In this document: positions 1 to 8,574 of the stretch, in pieces
Layout of the letters: the number at the start of each line of letters is the position of its first letter
Numbering within the stretch: the stretch's first letter is position 1
Assembly: GCF_026163565.1 (NCBI RefSeq)
Contig: NZ_JAPDKN010000002.1
Coordinates: 1-64,000 of the forward strand
Origin: Chryseobacterium sp. YIM B08800
GTDB taxonomy: Bacteria > Bacteroidota > Bacteroidia > Flavobacteriales > Weeksellaceae
Direction of reading: 5' to 3'
DNA: 64,000 bases
Notes under the pieces: generated by a model
Told to the model about the DNA's origin: nothing
What the model saw: only the letters and a program-made list of their open reading frames with translations
The model's database searches: none
Position numbers and translations under genes: made by a program

Positions 1-13
1 GCACCTTTGGTGC
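1..13. repeat. Short triloop palindrome at window edge
   Basis: GCACC-ttt-GGTGC is a perfect 5-bp hairpin with a three-base loop. It lies just past the 3' end of the minus-strand VOC gene. It could be part of a terminator or the edge of a larger palindromic repeat cut by the window. It has the same triloop design as the hairpins near 6.25 kb and 20.6 kb. Confidence 0.4.
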
Positions 14-44
14 CGCCGAAACTCTTATTTATGTAAAGATTAAA

Positions 45-419
45 TTATTTTGGTTCCCACAATTCAACTTTATTTCCTTCCAGATCAAGAATGTGAACGA
101 ATTTCCCAAAATCATACACGGCAATTTCGTCAAGAATCGTTACTTCTTCTTTTTTTAATTCTTCCACCAAAGCTTCTAAATTTTCAACGGTATAATTGAT
201 CATAAACTCTCTTTTCGAGGGTTCAAAATATTCTGTTGTTTCTTTAGTTGGGCTCCAAGTTAAAGAACCTTTTGCATTAGAATCAGACATTTCTTTCCAG
301 TCAAATGTTGCTCCGTAATCGTTGGTATCGATTCCAAGATGGGTTTTATACCATTCTTTCATTTTGACTGGATCTTTACATTTGAAGAAAATCCCTCCAA
401 TTCCTGTTACTCTTTTCAT
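45..419 (-). CDS. VOC superfamily (glyoxalase/bleomycin-resistance-like) protein
   Basis: A 124-residue protein with the length and pattern of a single vicinal-oxygen-chelate module. It opens with a beta strand (GIGGIFFKCKDP), continues with a helix containing WYKTHLGI, and ends with the family-typical strand HILDLEGNKVELWEPK, whose glutamate often acts as a metal ligand. VOC proteins include glyoxalase I, dioxygenases and antibiotic-binding proteins, and nothing here fixes the substrate. It is monocistronic, upstream of and on the same strand as nothing obvious; uvrB lies on the same strand on its 5' side. Family assignment is firm; function is unknown. Confidence 0.85.
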   Translation of the reverse strand: MKRVTGIGGIFFKCKDPVKMKEWYKTHLGIDTNDYGATFDWKEMSDSNAKGSLTWSPTKETTEYFEPSKREFMINYTVENLEALVEELKKEEVTILDEIAVYDFGKFVHILDLEGNKVELWEPK

Positions 420-587
420 TGTATTATTTTTAGTTTATATATTCAGCTTTTAACCACAAATCGAAAATTGACATAGTTAAAATGATAAATGAATATTTAA
501 AGTTTACACGCTGTTTTTTTAAATTCACATAAAAAATCAACGATTTTAATCTATCAACCATCAACTAAAACCCATCAACAAAATAGA

Positions 588-2579
588 TTATCCTTTTAAA
601 GCTACAATTTCGTCTCTCAATTTTGCGGCTTTTATAAAATCAAGATTTTTTGCGGCAGCTTCCATTTCTTTTTGTTTTTGAGCGATCATTTTTTCGATAT
701 CCTCAGTAGCGTAAGTTGCTTTTACTTCGGCAACTTTTTGGGTAATTTCCTTTTGAGTATATTTTTCGTCAGGGAAATCTTTACTTCTTCCGACAAGATT
801 TTCAGAAATCTTTTTATTTAATGCGGTCGGAACTTTTCCATGTTCTTCGTTATACTGCATTTGTTTTGAACGTCGGTATTCGGTTTCATCTAAAGTTGCC
901 TGCATCGATTTGGTAATTTTATCAGCATACATAATGGCTTTACCATTTATATTTCTCGCAGCACGACCAACCGTTTGAATCATCGATCTTCTACTTCTCA
1001 ACATCCCTTCTTTATCGGCATCTAAAATTGCAACCAGAGAAACTTCAGGTAAATCAAGACCTTCTCTCAATAGGTTGACTCCAATTAAAACATCAAAAAT
1101 TCCGAGACGCAGATCCTGCATGATCTGAATACGCTCTAAAGTTTCAACATCAGAGTGAATATATCTTGTTCTGATCCCGAATTTTGTGAAATATTTTGTG
1201 AGTTCTTCCGCCATTTTTTTGGTTAAAGTCGTCACCAAAACTCTTTCATCAATTTCAGCACGCTTATTTATTTCTTCCATTAAATCATCAATCTGATTTA
1301 AGGATGGTCTTACTTCAATAATAGGATCTAAAAGCCCTGTCGGACGGATAATCTGCTCAATATATTCTCCCCCCGTTTTTTCCAGTTCATAATCTGCCGG
1401 AGTTGCCGAAACATAAATAACCTGATTTTGAATCGCTTCAAATTCTTCAAACTTTAAAGGTCGGTTATCCATCGCTGCAGGAAGTCTGAAGCCATATTCC
1501 ACCAAAGCTTCTTTACGACTTCTGTCACCACCATACATTGCATGAACCTGAGGAACGGTAACGTGACTTTCATCAATCACCATTAAAAAATCTTTTGGAA
1601 AATAATCTAAAAGACAGAAAGGGCGCGTTCCCGGAAGTCTTCCGTCAAGATAACGCGAATAATTTTCAATTCCTGAGCAATAACCAAGCTCTTTGATCAT
1701 TTCAAGATCTAATTCTGTTCTTTCCTGCAGTCTTTTTGATTCTAAAGGCTTGCCGATTTCTGCAAAGAAATCGACTTGCTTTACCATATCATCCTGAATG
1801 TTTTTTATCGCACCATTCAAGGTTTCTTTTGTGGTTACAAAAAGATTCGCTGGATAGATCTGAATTTGGTCAAAATTGGAAGTTACATTTCCGGAAACAG
1901 GATCAAAACTTTGAATTTTTTCAATTTCATCACCAAAGAACTGAATTCTTATTCCATTATCGGCATACGCAGGAAATACATCGATCACATCTCCTTTTAC
2001 ACGAAACGTACCACGCTGAAAGTCAGCCAACGTTCTTGAATACAATGCATTAACCAAAGAATGAAGCAATGCGGTTCGCGTTGTTTTTTCACCAATTTCA
2101 AGAGAAATTAATGATTTATGAAATTCAGCTGGATTTCCAACACCATAAATACATGATACTGAGGCAACAATCAAAATATCTCTTCTTCCGGAAAGCAAAC
2201 TTGCAATCGCCGAAAGACGAAGTTTTTCTACTTCTTCATTGATGCTTAAGTCTTTTTCAATATAAGTTCCAGAGCTTGCAATATAAGCTTCGGGTTGGTA
2301 ATAATCATAGTAACTTACAAAATATTCGACAGCATTTTCGGGAAAGAATTCTTTAAATTCCATAAAAAGCTGAGCCGCCAAAGTCTTGTTGTGCGCCAAA
2401 ACCAAAGTGGGTCTTTGAACGTTATTCACCACATTGGCAACGGTAAAGGTCTTTCCAGAACCTGTTACACCAAGCAAAGTCTGATATTTTTCGCCAATTT
2501 CTATTCCATCGGTCAATTTTTCAATTGCTTTGGGCTGATCTCCTGTAGGTTGATATTCTGATTTTAGATTGAATTTCAT
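588..2579 (-). CDS. uvrB: UvrABC system protein B
   Basis: A 663-residue DNA helicase-like subunit of the nucleotide excision repair complex, which takes damaged DNA from UvrA and recruits UvrC. Walker A is visible near residue 40 (GVTGSGKT). The DNA-clamping beta-hairpin follows near residues 90-115 (YYDYYQPEAYIASSGTYIEKD region). Helicase motifs include DESH and GRAARN. The C-terminal UVR domain that binds UvrC sits in the last 35 residues (EKMIAQKQKEMEAAAK). Length matches bacterial UvrB. It stands alone here, with uvrA and uvrC elsewhere. The ATG at 2579 gives a standard N-terminus. Confidence 0.98.
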   Translation of the reverse strand: MKFNLKSEYQPTGDQPKAIEKLTDGIEIGEKYQTLLGVTGSGKTFTVANVVNNVQRPTLVLAHNKTLAAQLFMEFKEFFPENAVEYFVSYYDYYQPEAYIASSGTYIEKDLSINEEVEKLRLSAIASLLSGRRDILIVASVSCIYGVGNPAEFHKSLISLEIGEKTTRTALLHSLVNALYSRTLADFQRGTFRVKGDVIDVFPAYADNGIRIQFFGDEIEKIQSFDPVSGNVTSNFDQIQIYPANLFVTTKETLNGAIKNIQDDMVKQVDFFAEIGKPLESKRLQERTELDLEMIKELGYCSGIENYSRYLDGRLPGTRPFCLLDYFPKDFLMVIDESHVTVPQVHAMYGGDRSRKEALVEYGFRLPAAMDNRPLKFEEFEAIQNQVIYVSATPADYELEKTGGEYIEQIIRPTGLLDPIIEVRPSLNQIDDLMEEINKRAEIDERVLVTTLTKKMAEELTKYFTKFGIRTRYIHSDVETLERIQIMQDLRLGIFDVLIGVNLLREGLDLPEVSLVAILDADKEGMLRSRRSMIQTVGRAARNINGKAIMYADKITKSMQATLDETEYRRSKQMQYNEEHGKVPTALNKKISENLVGRSKDFPDEKYTQKEITQKVAEVKATYATEDIEKMIAQKQKEMEAAAKNLDFIKAAKLRDEIVALKG

Positions 2580-2687
2580 ACTTCAAATTTAGCAAATAAA
2601 AAAATGCAACGATGAAGAGTGAAGTCATAAATTGTAATTTCTCATTTGAAGATTTTCATTAAAAAATTATATGATAAAATCATCATT

Positions 2688-2719
2688 AAAAAAACCGCAA
2701 AGCATTAAACTTTACGGTT
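2688..2719 (-). terminator. Terminator after the blaR1-like gene
   Basis: Read on the minus strand, AACCGTAAAG-loop-CTTTGCGGTT is followed by a run of T. It lies about 33 bases past the stop of the M56 peptidase gene. Confidence 0.75.
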
Positions 2720-2751
2720 AAAAATTGATATAGCTGAAAAGACTATTATAT

Positions 2752-4545
2752 TTATTGTGTTTTTTTGTAGGAAGCAAATTGCATTGCTATAGGAAGATTA
2801 TACCGATACGCAACTGGTTCTCCATCTTTTGTAGCAGGTTTCCAAGTGATGTTTTCATTGGCTTCTTTTGTAACCCTGAAAACTTCATTATTAAATTTCT
2901 CGTTCTCTCCTTCTGTTTTTAGATCTCTTATATTTCCATTTTTATCAACTACAAAAGTTATTGTTGATTTTACCAAGCCTTGGCTATCAGAAAAAATGGC
3001 AGAATTAAAATTTTTAGATACTTTCTTTCTTAATTCATTGACTCCTCCCGGATATTCAGCCGGAGTAATATTAGCTTGTGTACCTTCAGCTGCAGTTGAA
3101 AGATCTTGTTCATTTTTTTTGTTTAAATTTCCCTCAATATTTCTCTTAATAGGAATGGTATCTTTTCCTTTGATGAAAGCCTTTGCTTTAAAGCCCATAA
3201 ATATTTTTTCCTTTTCGTTGCGGTAATCCTTAAAATATTGATTGGTCATTAAATCGACTTGGTAAGGTTCAGGATTTTTCTTGCTAATTGCATTAGGATA
3301 TCGTTTACTTACCGACTCATGTGAAAAATCTTCAGGCTTATATTTTTTAAGATCCAGATTATTGGTTTTCTTACCGTCAATCCACAAACCGTATTTTTTT
3401 GAGTTCATAAAATCATCGAGTTGTTTTTGACTTACATTCACTCTTTCAGATTTTTTTACATCAAAAAAATATAAAGGCGTTTCATCTCTCTGCTCTTTTG
3501 TAAGTTGAAAATAAAGTTCTTTAAGTTTAGCCCGATCAGACAAACTAATTACTTTATCAAACTCGGCATACTTTTTTTGCTCTACAAGATTGCCGTATTT
3601 TTTTATAATTTGATTGTATTCTGAAAGAGGATCGTTTGAAAACACATCAGAAATGATACTTTCTTTTTCCTGATTTAGATTTTCATTACTTTCTTTTGCG
3701 TATGTTTTTTCTGCAAAAATTATCGCTAAAACAGCAAATGCAGGAACTGCAAGATAGTTTTTCACCTTCGCAAATTTTGAATTTTTATTGTTCATCATAA
3801 TAAATCTTTTTTTGGTGTTATTAAAATTAAACTGATGGATTAAAGGAAGATTCTGTTGTTTTAAAATTTCCTGTAGAATGAGTTCCTGATATTGTTTAAT
3901 ATTTTTATTCTGGCTAATTACACTTTCATCAGCAAGAAACTCGTGGTTGTTTACCATTGCTTTTTTATAGAACCCAATCAATGGATTAATCCAGAAAACA
4001 GCTTTTAAAACTTCCACAAGAAGTATATCTAAAGAATGTTTTTGTTTTATATGAATCTCTTCGTGTAGAAATACAGAGTCCTCAATTTTAGAATCTTTAA
4101 AATAAGTTTCTGAAAGGTAAATGGTATTCCAAAAACTGAAAGGAGCAAGATCCTGTTTTAGAAGAAAAACAGTTCTGTTTTGGTACTTAATTTTTCTTCC
4201 TTTTAATCTTTTAATTTTTAAAACTGAATAAACAATCTTGAAAAGCAAAAAAGCAGCGATACTACAATAAATGATTAAAAGAATTGGTGTATAATCAAAA
4301 CTTTCTTGCTGCGTTAGGATTTGCGTTTCTACAGGCTGTTCAATACTTTCTGGAAAAACTGTTGCCGGAATTTCTTTTACAACTTCTTTCGTTTCTATCG
4401 TTGCAAATGGAATACATAATGAAAATAGCAAAGCTGCAATTAAGTAAAACCTATTGAATGTAAAAGTTTTTTCTTTTACTAAAAACAAATGATACAAACC
4501 GAGCAAAATTCCCGAACAAAGAATTATTTTTAAAACAATTAACAT
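2752..4545 (-). CDS. BlaR1-type M56 metallopeptidase sensor with C-terminal TonB domain
   Basis: A 597-residue membrane protein. The N-terminal part has several hydrophobic segments (about residues 1-20, 35-50, 90-110). The zinc peptidase motif HEEIH follows, then NHEFLADE, the second part of the M56 active site. A further membrane segment (NYLAVPAFAVLAIIFAEKT) leads into a periplasmic region that ends in a TonB/energy-transducer-like fold (GLVKSTITFVVDKNGNIRDL, WKPATKDGEPV). In the BlaR1/MecR1 family the peptidase inactivates the partner repressor after a signal is sensed. No penicillin-binding sensor domain is seen, so the signal is unknown. The gene starts two bases after the stop of the blaI-like gene, so the two are almost certainly co-transcribed. 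Confidence 0.88.
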   Translation of the reverse strand: MLIVLKIILCSGILLGLYHLFLVKEKTFTFNRFYLIAALLFSLCIPFATIETKEVVKEIPATVFPESIEQPVETQILTQQESFDYTPILLIIYCSIAAFLLFKIVYSVLKIKRLKGRKIKYQNRTVFLLKQDLAPFSFWNTIYLSETYFKDSKIEDSVFLHEEIHIKQKHSLDILLVEVLKAVFWINPLIGFYKKAMVNNHEFLADESVISQNKNIKQYQELILQEILKQQNLPLIHQFNFNNTKKRFIMMNNKNSKFAKVKNYLAVPAFAVLAIIFAEKTYAKESNENLNQEKESIISDVFSNDPLSEYNQIIKKYGNLVEQKKYAEFDKVISLSDRAKLKELYFQLTKEQRDETPLYFFDVKKSERVNVSQKQLDDFMNSKKYGLWIDGKKTNNLDLKKYKPEDFSHESVSKRYPNAISKKNPEPYQVDLMTNQYFKDYRNEKEKIFMGFKAKAFIKGKDTIPIKRNIEGNLNKKNEQDLSTAAEGTQANITPAEYPGGVNELRKKVSKNFNSAIFSDSQGLVKSTITFVVDKNGNIRDLKTEGENEKFNNEVFRVTKEANENITWKPATKDGEPVAYRYNLPIAMQFASYKKTQ

Positions 4546-4547
4546 AA

Positions 4548-4919
4548 TTATTCTTTTATCTGTTGATCAATAATATCGCGAAGTTCTTTCAATTGTTTCT
4601 GTGACAGTTTAGAATTGGATGTAAAAAACGAAGCAAACTGCGTTACTGAGCTGTTGAAAAAACGGTCAATCATAGAAGTCATTTCGTCATTGAAATATTC
4701 TCCTTTTGCTACTTTTGGAAAGTATTCACGAGAGTTTCCAAAAAGTTTGAAGCCTACCAAATCTTTATTCTGCATTCTTTTAAGCACCGTTGCCACAGTA
4801 GTCGTTGCCGGTTTAGGATCAGGATATGACTCTAAAATATCTTTCAAAAATGCTTTTTCTTTTTCCCAAAGAATATCCATCAATATTTTTTCGGAATTTG
4901 TGAGTTTTATTTCATTCAT
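4548..4919 (-). CDS. BlaI/MecI/CopY family repressor
   Basis: A 123-residue winged-helix repressor. Family hallmarks include EKILMDILWE at the N-terminus, the recognition segment PATTTVATVLKRMQNKDLV, and a C-terminal dimerisation helix. Members bind TACAnnTGTA dyads and are cleaved or released through the partner M56 protein encoded directly downstream. The matching dyad TACAAATGTA lies just upstream of this start, over the -7 box, which indicates autorepression of the operon. The cleavage signal is not known. The divergent sugar dehydrogenase gene begins about 110 bp away and might share control. Confidence 0.93.
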   Translation of the reverse strand: MNEIKLTNSEKILMDILWEKEKAFLKDILESYPDPKPATTTVATVLKRMQNKDLVGFKLFGNSREYFPKVAKGEYFNDEMTSMIDRFFNSSVTQFASFFTSNSKLSQKQLKELRDIIDQQIKE

Positions 4920-4941
4920 ATTCTACAAAATTAAATCTTGC

Positions 4942-4955
4942 TCTACAAATGTAGA
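4942..4955. promoter_or_regulatory. BlaI/CopY-type operator
   Basis: A perfect 14-bp dyad, TCTACA-AA-TGTAGA, containing the canonical TACAnnTGTA core of BlaI/MecI/CopY repressors. It overlaps the -7 box of the blaI-like promoter. A half-site (TTCTACAAAA) sits about 22 bp nearer the gene, at 4921-4930. Confidence 0.85.
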
Positions 4956-4975
4956 ATAAATTTTTAATTGCACAA
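4946..4975 (-). promoter_or_regulatory. Promoter of the blaI-blaR1-like operon
   Basis: On the minus strand, TTG (4973-4975) and TACATTTG (4946-4953) are separated by exactly 19 bases, which matches the Bacteroidota sigma-A consensus TTG-N19-TAnnTTTG. The -7 box lies inside the operator dyad, so repressor binding would block polymerase. Confidence 0.8.
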
Positions 4976-5030
4976 TATTTTTATGGCATTATTTTTCCTT
5001 TCATTTCAGAAACCAATCTAAATTTTAAAT

Positions 5031-6230
5031 ATGAAAAAATTCCTCTTACCCATTCTACTGGCTTCAGCAACCACGATCGTTTCTTGTCAGGGAAAAGGAA
5101 AACCAAGTGAACCTTCCGCAAAAGAAGAAAAAGCAAATACCAATTACACGCCTGCTTTTGAAGGTCAAACCCGTATTGCTCCCGTAAAAACTACAACGCC
5201 TTATAATGTAGAAGTTCTAACTAAAGATTTAGGCAGACCGTGGGGAATCATTAATTTACCTGACGGAAGATTTTTAATTACAGAAAAAACAGGCTTCATG
5301 AATGTAGTTTCTACCGATGGAAAACACATCTCTAAAATTGAAGGTTTCCCGAAAGTAGATGATAAAGGACAAGGCGGAATGCTCGATGTTGTACTCGATC
5401 CTGATTTTAAAACCAATAATATTATCTATTTCTGCTATTCTGAACCTTATAAAGGCGGAAATCATACAGCCGTTGCAAAAGGAAAACTTTCATCAGATTT
5501 AAAAAATATTTCTGAGGTAAAAGTGATTTTCCGCGCGACACCAACTTATGACGGTGATAAACATTACGGAAGCCGATTGGTTTTTGATAAAGACGGAAAT
5601 CTTTTTGTAAGTACAGGTGAAAGATCAGACAAAGAGACTCGTGTTTATGCCCAGAAAACAGATAATTATTTAGGAAAAATCTTAAAAATAACGAAAGACG
5701 GAAAACCCGCTCCTGGAAATCCTTTCATTGGTAAACCTGGTTACAAACCTGAAATTTATGCGTTTGGAATCAGAAGTCCGCAAGGTTTGGTTTTGGATGA
5801 AAAAGGTCAGCTTTGGGATATTGAAATGGGACCGAGAGGTGGAGATGAAATTAATTTAATTCAACCCGGAAAAAATTACGGCTGGGGCGATGTAACGTAT
5901 GGAATTGAATATTCAGGAGAGAAAATCAATAACGGAACAACCCAAAAAGAAGGAACCGAACAGCCCGTTTATTACTGGGATCCTGTAGTTTCCCCAAGTG
6001 GAGTAACTTTCTATACCGGAAATATTGATGAATGGAAAAATAATTTATTCATCGCATGCTTAAGTGGCCAACACATCAACAGAATTGTTTTGAAAGACAA
6101 TAAAGTTGTCGGTGAAGAACGTTTGCTTTTAGATCAAAAAGAAAGATTCAGAGATGTCTTAAATGGCTCTGATGGAAATCTTTACGGAGTTACCGACAGC
6201 GGAAAATTGTATAAAATCTCCAAGAAATAA
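5031..6230 (+). CDS. PQQ-dependent sugar dehydrogenase (soluble aldose dehydrogenase-like) lipoprotein
   Basis: A 399-residue secreted protein. The N-terminus is a lipoprotein signal ending in IVSC near residue 19, followed by a charged linker. The mature part is a six-bladed glucose/sorbosone dehydrogenase propeller: RPWGIINLPDGRFLITEKTG opens it, then GGMLDVVLDPDF, HYGSRLVFDKDGNLFVSTGER, YAFGIRSPQGL and GENYGWG-like GKNYGWG. Relatives oxidise aldose sugars with PQQ in the periplasm or on the outer membrane. No PQQ synthesis genes are present in this window. It faces tnaA across a shared terminator and is divergent from the blaI-like operon. Confidence 0.93.
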   Translation: MKKFLLPILLASATTIVSCQGKGKPSEPSAKEEKANTNYTPAFEGQTRIAPVKTTTPYNVEVLTKDLGRPWGIINLPDGRFLITEKTGFMNVVSTDGKHISKIEGFPKVDDKGQGGMLDVVLDPDFKTNNIIYFCYSEPYKGGNHTAVAKGKLSSDLKNISEVKVIFRATPTYDGDKHYGSRLVFDKDGNLFVSTGERSDKETRVYAQKTDNYLGKILKITKDGKPAPGNPFIGKPGYKPEIYAFGIRSPQGLVLDEKGQLWDIEMGPRGGDEINLIQPGKNYGWGDVTYGIEYSGEKINNGTTQKEGTEQPVYYWDPVVSPSGVTFYTGNIDEWKNNLFIACLSGQHINRIVLKDNKVVGEERLLLDQKERFRDVLNGSDGNLYGVTDSGKLYKISKK

Positions 6231-6243
6231 ATTTAAAAACAGA

Positions 6244-6289
6244 GAGTCCCAAAGGGACGACTTAACAAAGGATAGGATAAAATCCTATC
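6244..6289. repeat. Paired triloop hairpins (REP-like element)
   Basis: Two hairpins lie between the dehydrogenase stop and its terminator: AGTCCC-aaa-GGGACgACT, and GATAGGAT-aaa-ATCCTATC at 6271-6289. Both have three-base A loops. The arrangement of two small triloop palindromes about 20 bases apart resembles dispersed intergenic repeats of Bacteroidota genomes, but copy number cannot be judged from this window. Confidence 0.5.
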
Positions 6290-6308
6290 AAAACAATATT
6301 AAAAATAG

Positions 6309-6341
6309 TTCGGGCGCAAAATCTTCGATTTTGCGCCCGAA
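6309..6341. terminator. Bidirectional terminator between sugar dehydrogenase gene and tnaA
   Basis: A perfect 15-bp stem, TTCGGGCGCAAAATC, closes on a TTC loop. It is flanked by A-rich sequence on the left and TTTT on the right, and lies between two convergent genes. It is unusually GC-rich for this genome and could also belong to the same palindromic repeat family as the hairpins just upstream. Confidence 0.8.
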
Positions 6342-6364
6342 TTTTATCAATTATTATAAAGAAT

Positions 6365-7741
6365 TTAAGCTTCTTCCAAATGCACCGTAAAGTGTCTTAA
6401 AATTTCAGGTTCCCAGGTAATATTGTACCCTTTTGAAATTTCATCTCTTCTTTCGTATACATTGTTCACCGCAGCTGCAATGTAATCCATGTGGTTATTC
6501 GTGTACGTTCTTCTAGGAATTGCCAAACGAACCAACTCTAATTTTGGGTAACGGTTTTCTCTCGTTTCAGGATCTCTGTCTGCCAATAAAGTTCCGATTT
6601 CTACCGTTCTGATCCCTGCTTCTTTGTAGATTTCCAAACCTAAAGTTTGCGCCGGATATTCTGCACGAGAAACATTCGGTAAAAAATTTAATGAATCAAT
6701 GAAAACAGCATGTCCACCAATCGGTTTCTGTACAGGAATTCCGTATTCGATTAATTTATTTCCTAGATATTCAACCTGAGAAATTCTGCTTTCCAGATAA
6801 GCAAATTCAGTCGCTTCATCAAGACCAACTGCCAAAGCAGCCATATCTCTTCCTGCCATTCCACCATAAGTGATGAAACCTTCATAAATGATTGTAAAGT
6901 TTGATGCTTTTCTGAAAACCTCTTCATTATTTAAAGCAATGAAACCTCCGATGTTTACCAAACCGTCTTTTTTAGAACTCATCGTCATTCCTTCTCCGTA
7001 AGAGAACATTTCTTTACAGATATCTTTAATGCTTCTGTTTTCCTGGCCTGCTTCTCTTTTTTTAATGAAGTAAGCATTCTCAGCAAATCTTGCAGAATCA
7101 AAAAATACAGGAATTCCATATTTATCTGAAAGTTCTTTTACCGCTTTCATATTTTCAAGAGAAACGGGTTGCCCTCCTGAAGAATTGCAGGTAATAGTCA
7201 CCAAACAGAAAGGAATCTGCTCTTTTGGATGAGACTGATAAACAGCTTCCAGCTTTTCAAGATTGATATTTCCTTTAAAAGGATGAAGATCATTAATATC
7301 AAAAGCCTCATCAATTGTACAGTCGATTGCGTGTGCTTTTCTAATTTCGATGTGACCTTTTGTAGTGTCGAAATGAGAGTTTCCAGGAACAACATCACCG
7401 TCTTTCACTAAAACCGAAAACAAAACGTTTTCAGCAGCTCTTCCTTGGTGTGTCGGCAATAAATATTTAAAACCTGTAATACTTTGTACAGTATTGTGTA
7501 ATTGTTCGAACGAACGAGAACCTGCATAACTTTCATCTCCCATCATTAAAGCTCCCCATTGTCTGTCTGACATTGCTCCAGTTCCGGAATCTGTCAAAAG
7601 ATCAATGTAAACCTGCGAAGATTTTAGATTAAATAAATTGAACTTTGCATCTTTCAGCCATTGTTCTCTTTCTTCTCTTGTAGATTGACGGATCTCTTCC
7701 ACCATTTTAATACGAAACGGTTCTGCGTATGGTAATTCCAT
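6365..7741 (-). CDS. tnaA: Tryptophanase
   Basis: A 458-residue PLP-dependent beta-eliminating lyase that converts tryptophan to indole, pyruvate and ammonia. Family landmarks are YIDLLTDSGTGAMSD near residue 45, PTHQGRAAEN, DSARFAENAYFIKKREAG, and the PLP lysine in TMSSKKDGLVNIGG (about residue 255). The close paralogue tyrosine phenol-lyase was considered. The segment TVEIGTLLADRDP and the C-terminal LRHFTVHLEE match tryptophanase rather than the Arg-containing tyrosine enzyme. Indole production is a classic trait of Chryseobacterium-type bacteria. No Trp-containing leader peptide like E. coli tnaC was seen in the 208-bp upstream gap. Confidence 0.93.
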   Translation of the reverse strand: MELPYAEPFRIKMVEEIRQSTREEREQWLKDAKFNLFNLKSSQVYIDLLTDSGTGAMSDRQWGALMMGDESYAGSRSFEQLHNTVQSITGFKYLLPTHQGRAAENVLFSVLVKDGDVVPGNSHFDTTKGHIEIRKAHAIDCTIDEAFDINDLHPFKGNINLEKLEAVYQSHPKEQIPFCLVTITCNSSGGQPVSLENMKAVKELSDKYGIPVFFDSARFAENAYFIKKREAGQENRSIKDICKEMFSYGEGMTMSSKKDGLVNIGGFIALNNEEVFRKASNFTIIYEGFITYGGMAGRDMAALAVGLDEATEFAYLESRISQVEYLGNKLIEYGIPVQKPIGGHAVFIDSLNFLPNVSRAEYPAQTLGLEIYKEAGIRTVEIGTLLADRDPETRENRYPKLELVRLAIPRRTYTNNHMDYIAAAVNNVYERRDEISKGYNITWEPEILRHFTVHLEEA

Positions 7742-7949
7742 GTGATATATTTTTTAGATTTTATTAAAGAAAAATTTGTTTGAAACTAATTTCAAAACAT
7801 CAGATGTATTTTTTGATACTGTTTTAATTTCAAATAGTAAGAAAATCAATGTTTAAGATTGATTAAGAAAACACCAAAGATGTTCTTATAAAGTACAATG
7901 CTTAAATATTCTTATTTAACCAAACAGTTTTAAAGTGAGTAAAAGAAAT

Positions 7950-8567
7950 CTACTCAGGAGCTTTAAAGATATTTTCATCTGAATGAAAACCTGCTACACC
8001 ACCGCTTACCGCAAATTTCATTGCCGTAGCAGCAGACATTCCTACAACAGGTTTTATATTTTTTTCTTCAGTAACGATCACCCAACCAGAAATCGCATAA
8101 GAATGCGGAAGATAGACAGCAACGTAGTTATGTTTTTCAACATCAGCCATTTCCTTTTGTGTAAGAAAACCTATTCTCCAGATTTCAGGATTTTCGTTGG
8201 TTTTCACCCAAACAGGATCGCTAAATTTCTTCTTATCTCCTACAAATGAAGACATCACATCTTTTGTAGGCGAATAAATATGCTTGATTCCCGGAGTTTT
8301 TTCTAAAAGTCTGTCGACTGCATCTACAAAAAATCTTCCTACAACAAATTTATTACCTAAATAGCCCAACAAAGCAGTAATCAGCAAAGTAGATACAAAA
8401 ACCAACCCCGGAATTTCGCTTGCAACAGACGGAATGATGTTGTCGATCGACGTTATCACATACCAAATTACAAAAATGGTCAATCCGATAGGACCAATAA
8501 TCAACAATCCCTGAAAGAAGTTTTTCAGAAAAAAATTAGTCAGATTTTCAAAAGTCGGCTTTTTCAA
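7950..8567 (-). CDS. DUF502 family inner-membrane protein
   Basis: A 205-residue protein with two membrane helices near residues 17-38 and 52-72 (GLLIIGPIGLTIFVIWYV; LVFVSTLLITALLGYLGN). The conserved DUF502 segment follows (GIKHIYSPTKDVMSSFVG) and then a soluble tail containing AVYLPHSYAISGWV. The biochemical role of the family is unknown. The only plausible start is a TTG, seven bases after the miaE stop, with no in-frame ATG upstream of the first membrane helix. The two genes therefore look translationally coupled in one operon. Confidence 0.85.
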   Translation of the reverse strand: MKKPTFENLTNFFLKNFFQGLLIIGPIGLTIFVIWYVITSIDNIIPSVASEIPGLVFVSTLLITALLGYLGNKFVVGRFFVDAVDRLLEKTPGIKHIYSPTKDVMSSFVGDKKKFSDPVWVKTNENPEIWRIGFLTQKEMADVEKHNYVAVYLPHSYAISGWVIVTEEKNIKPVVGMSAATAMKFAVSGGVAGFHSDENIFKAPE

Positions 8568-8574
8568 TTTGCTT

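Noticed and set aside
6163..6390. 75-residue plus-strand frame over the end of the dehydrogenase gene
   Set aside because: It overlaps the real gene out of frame and then reads through three palindromes and the terminator.
6365..7741. Tyrosine phenol-lyase instead of tryptophanase
   Set aside because: The segment TVEIGTLLADRDP and the LRHFTVHLEE end match tryptophanase; the Arg-containing motif of the tyrosine enzyme is missing.
7742..7949. tnaC-like leader peptide with Trp codon upstream of tnaA
   Set aside because: No short ORF with a Trp codon and release-pausing context is present on the minus strand in this gap.
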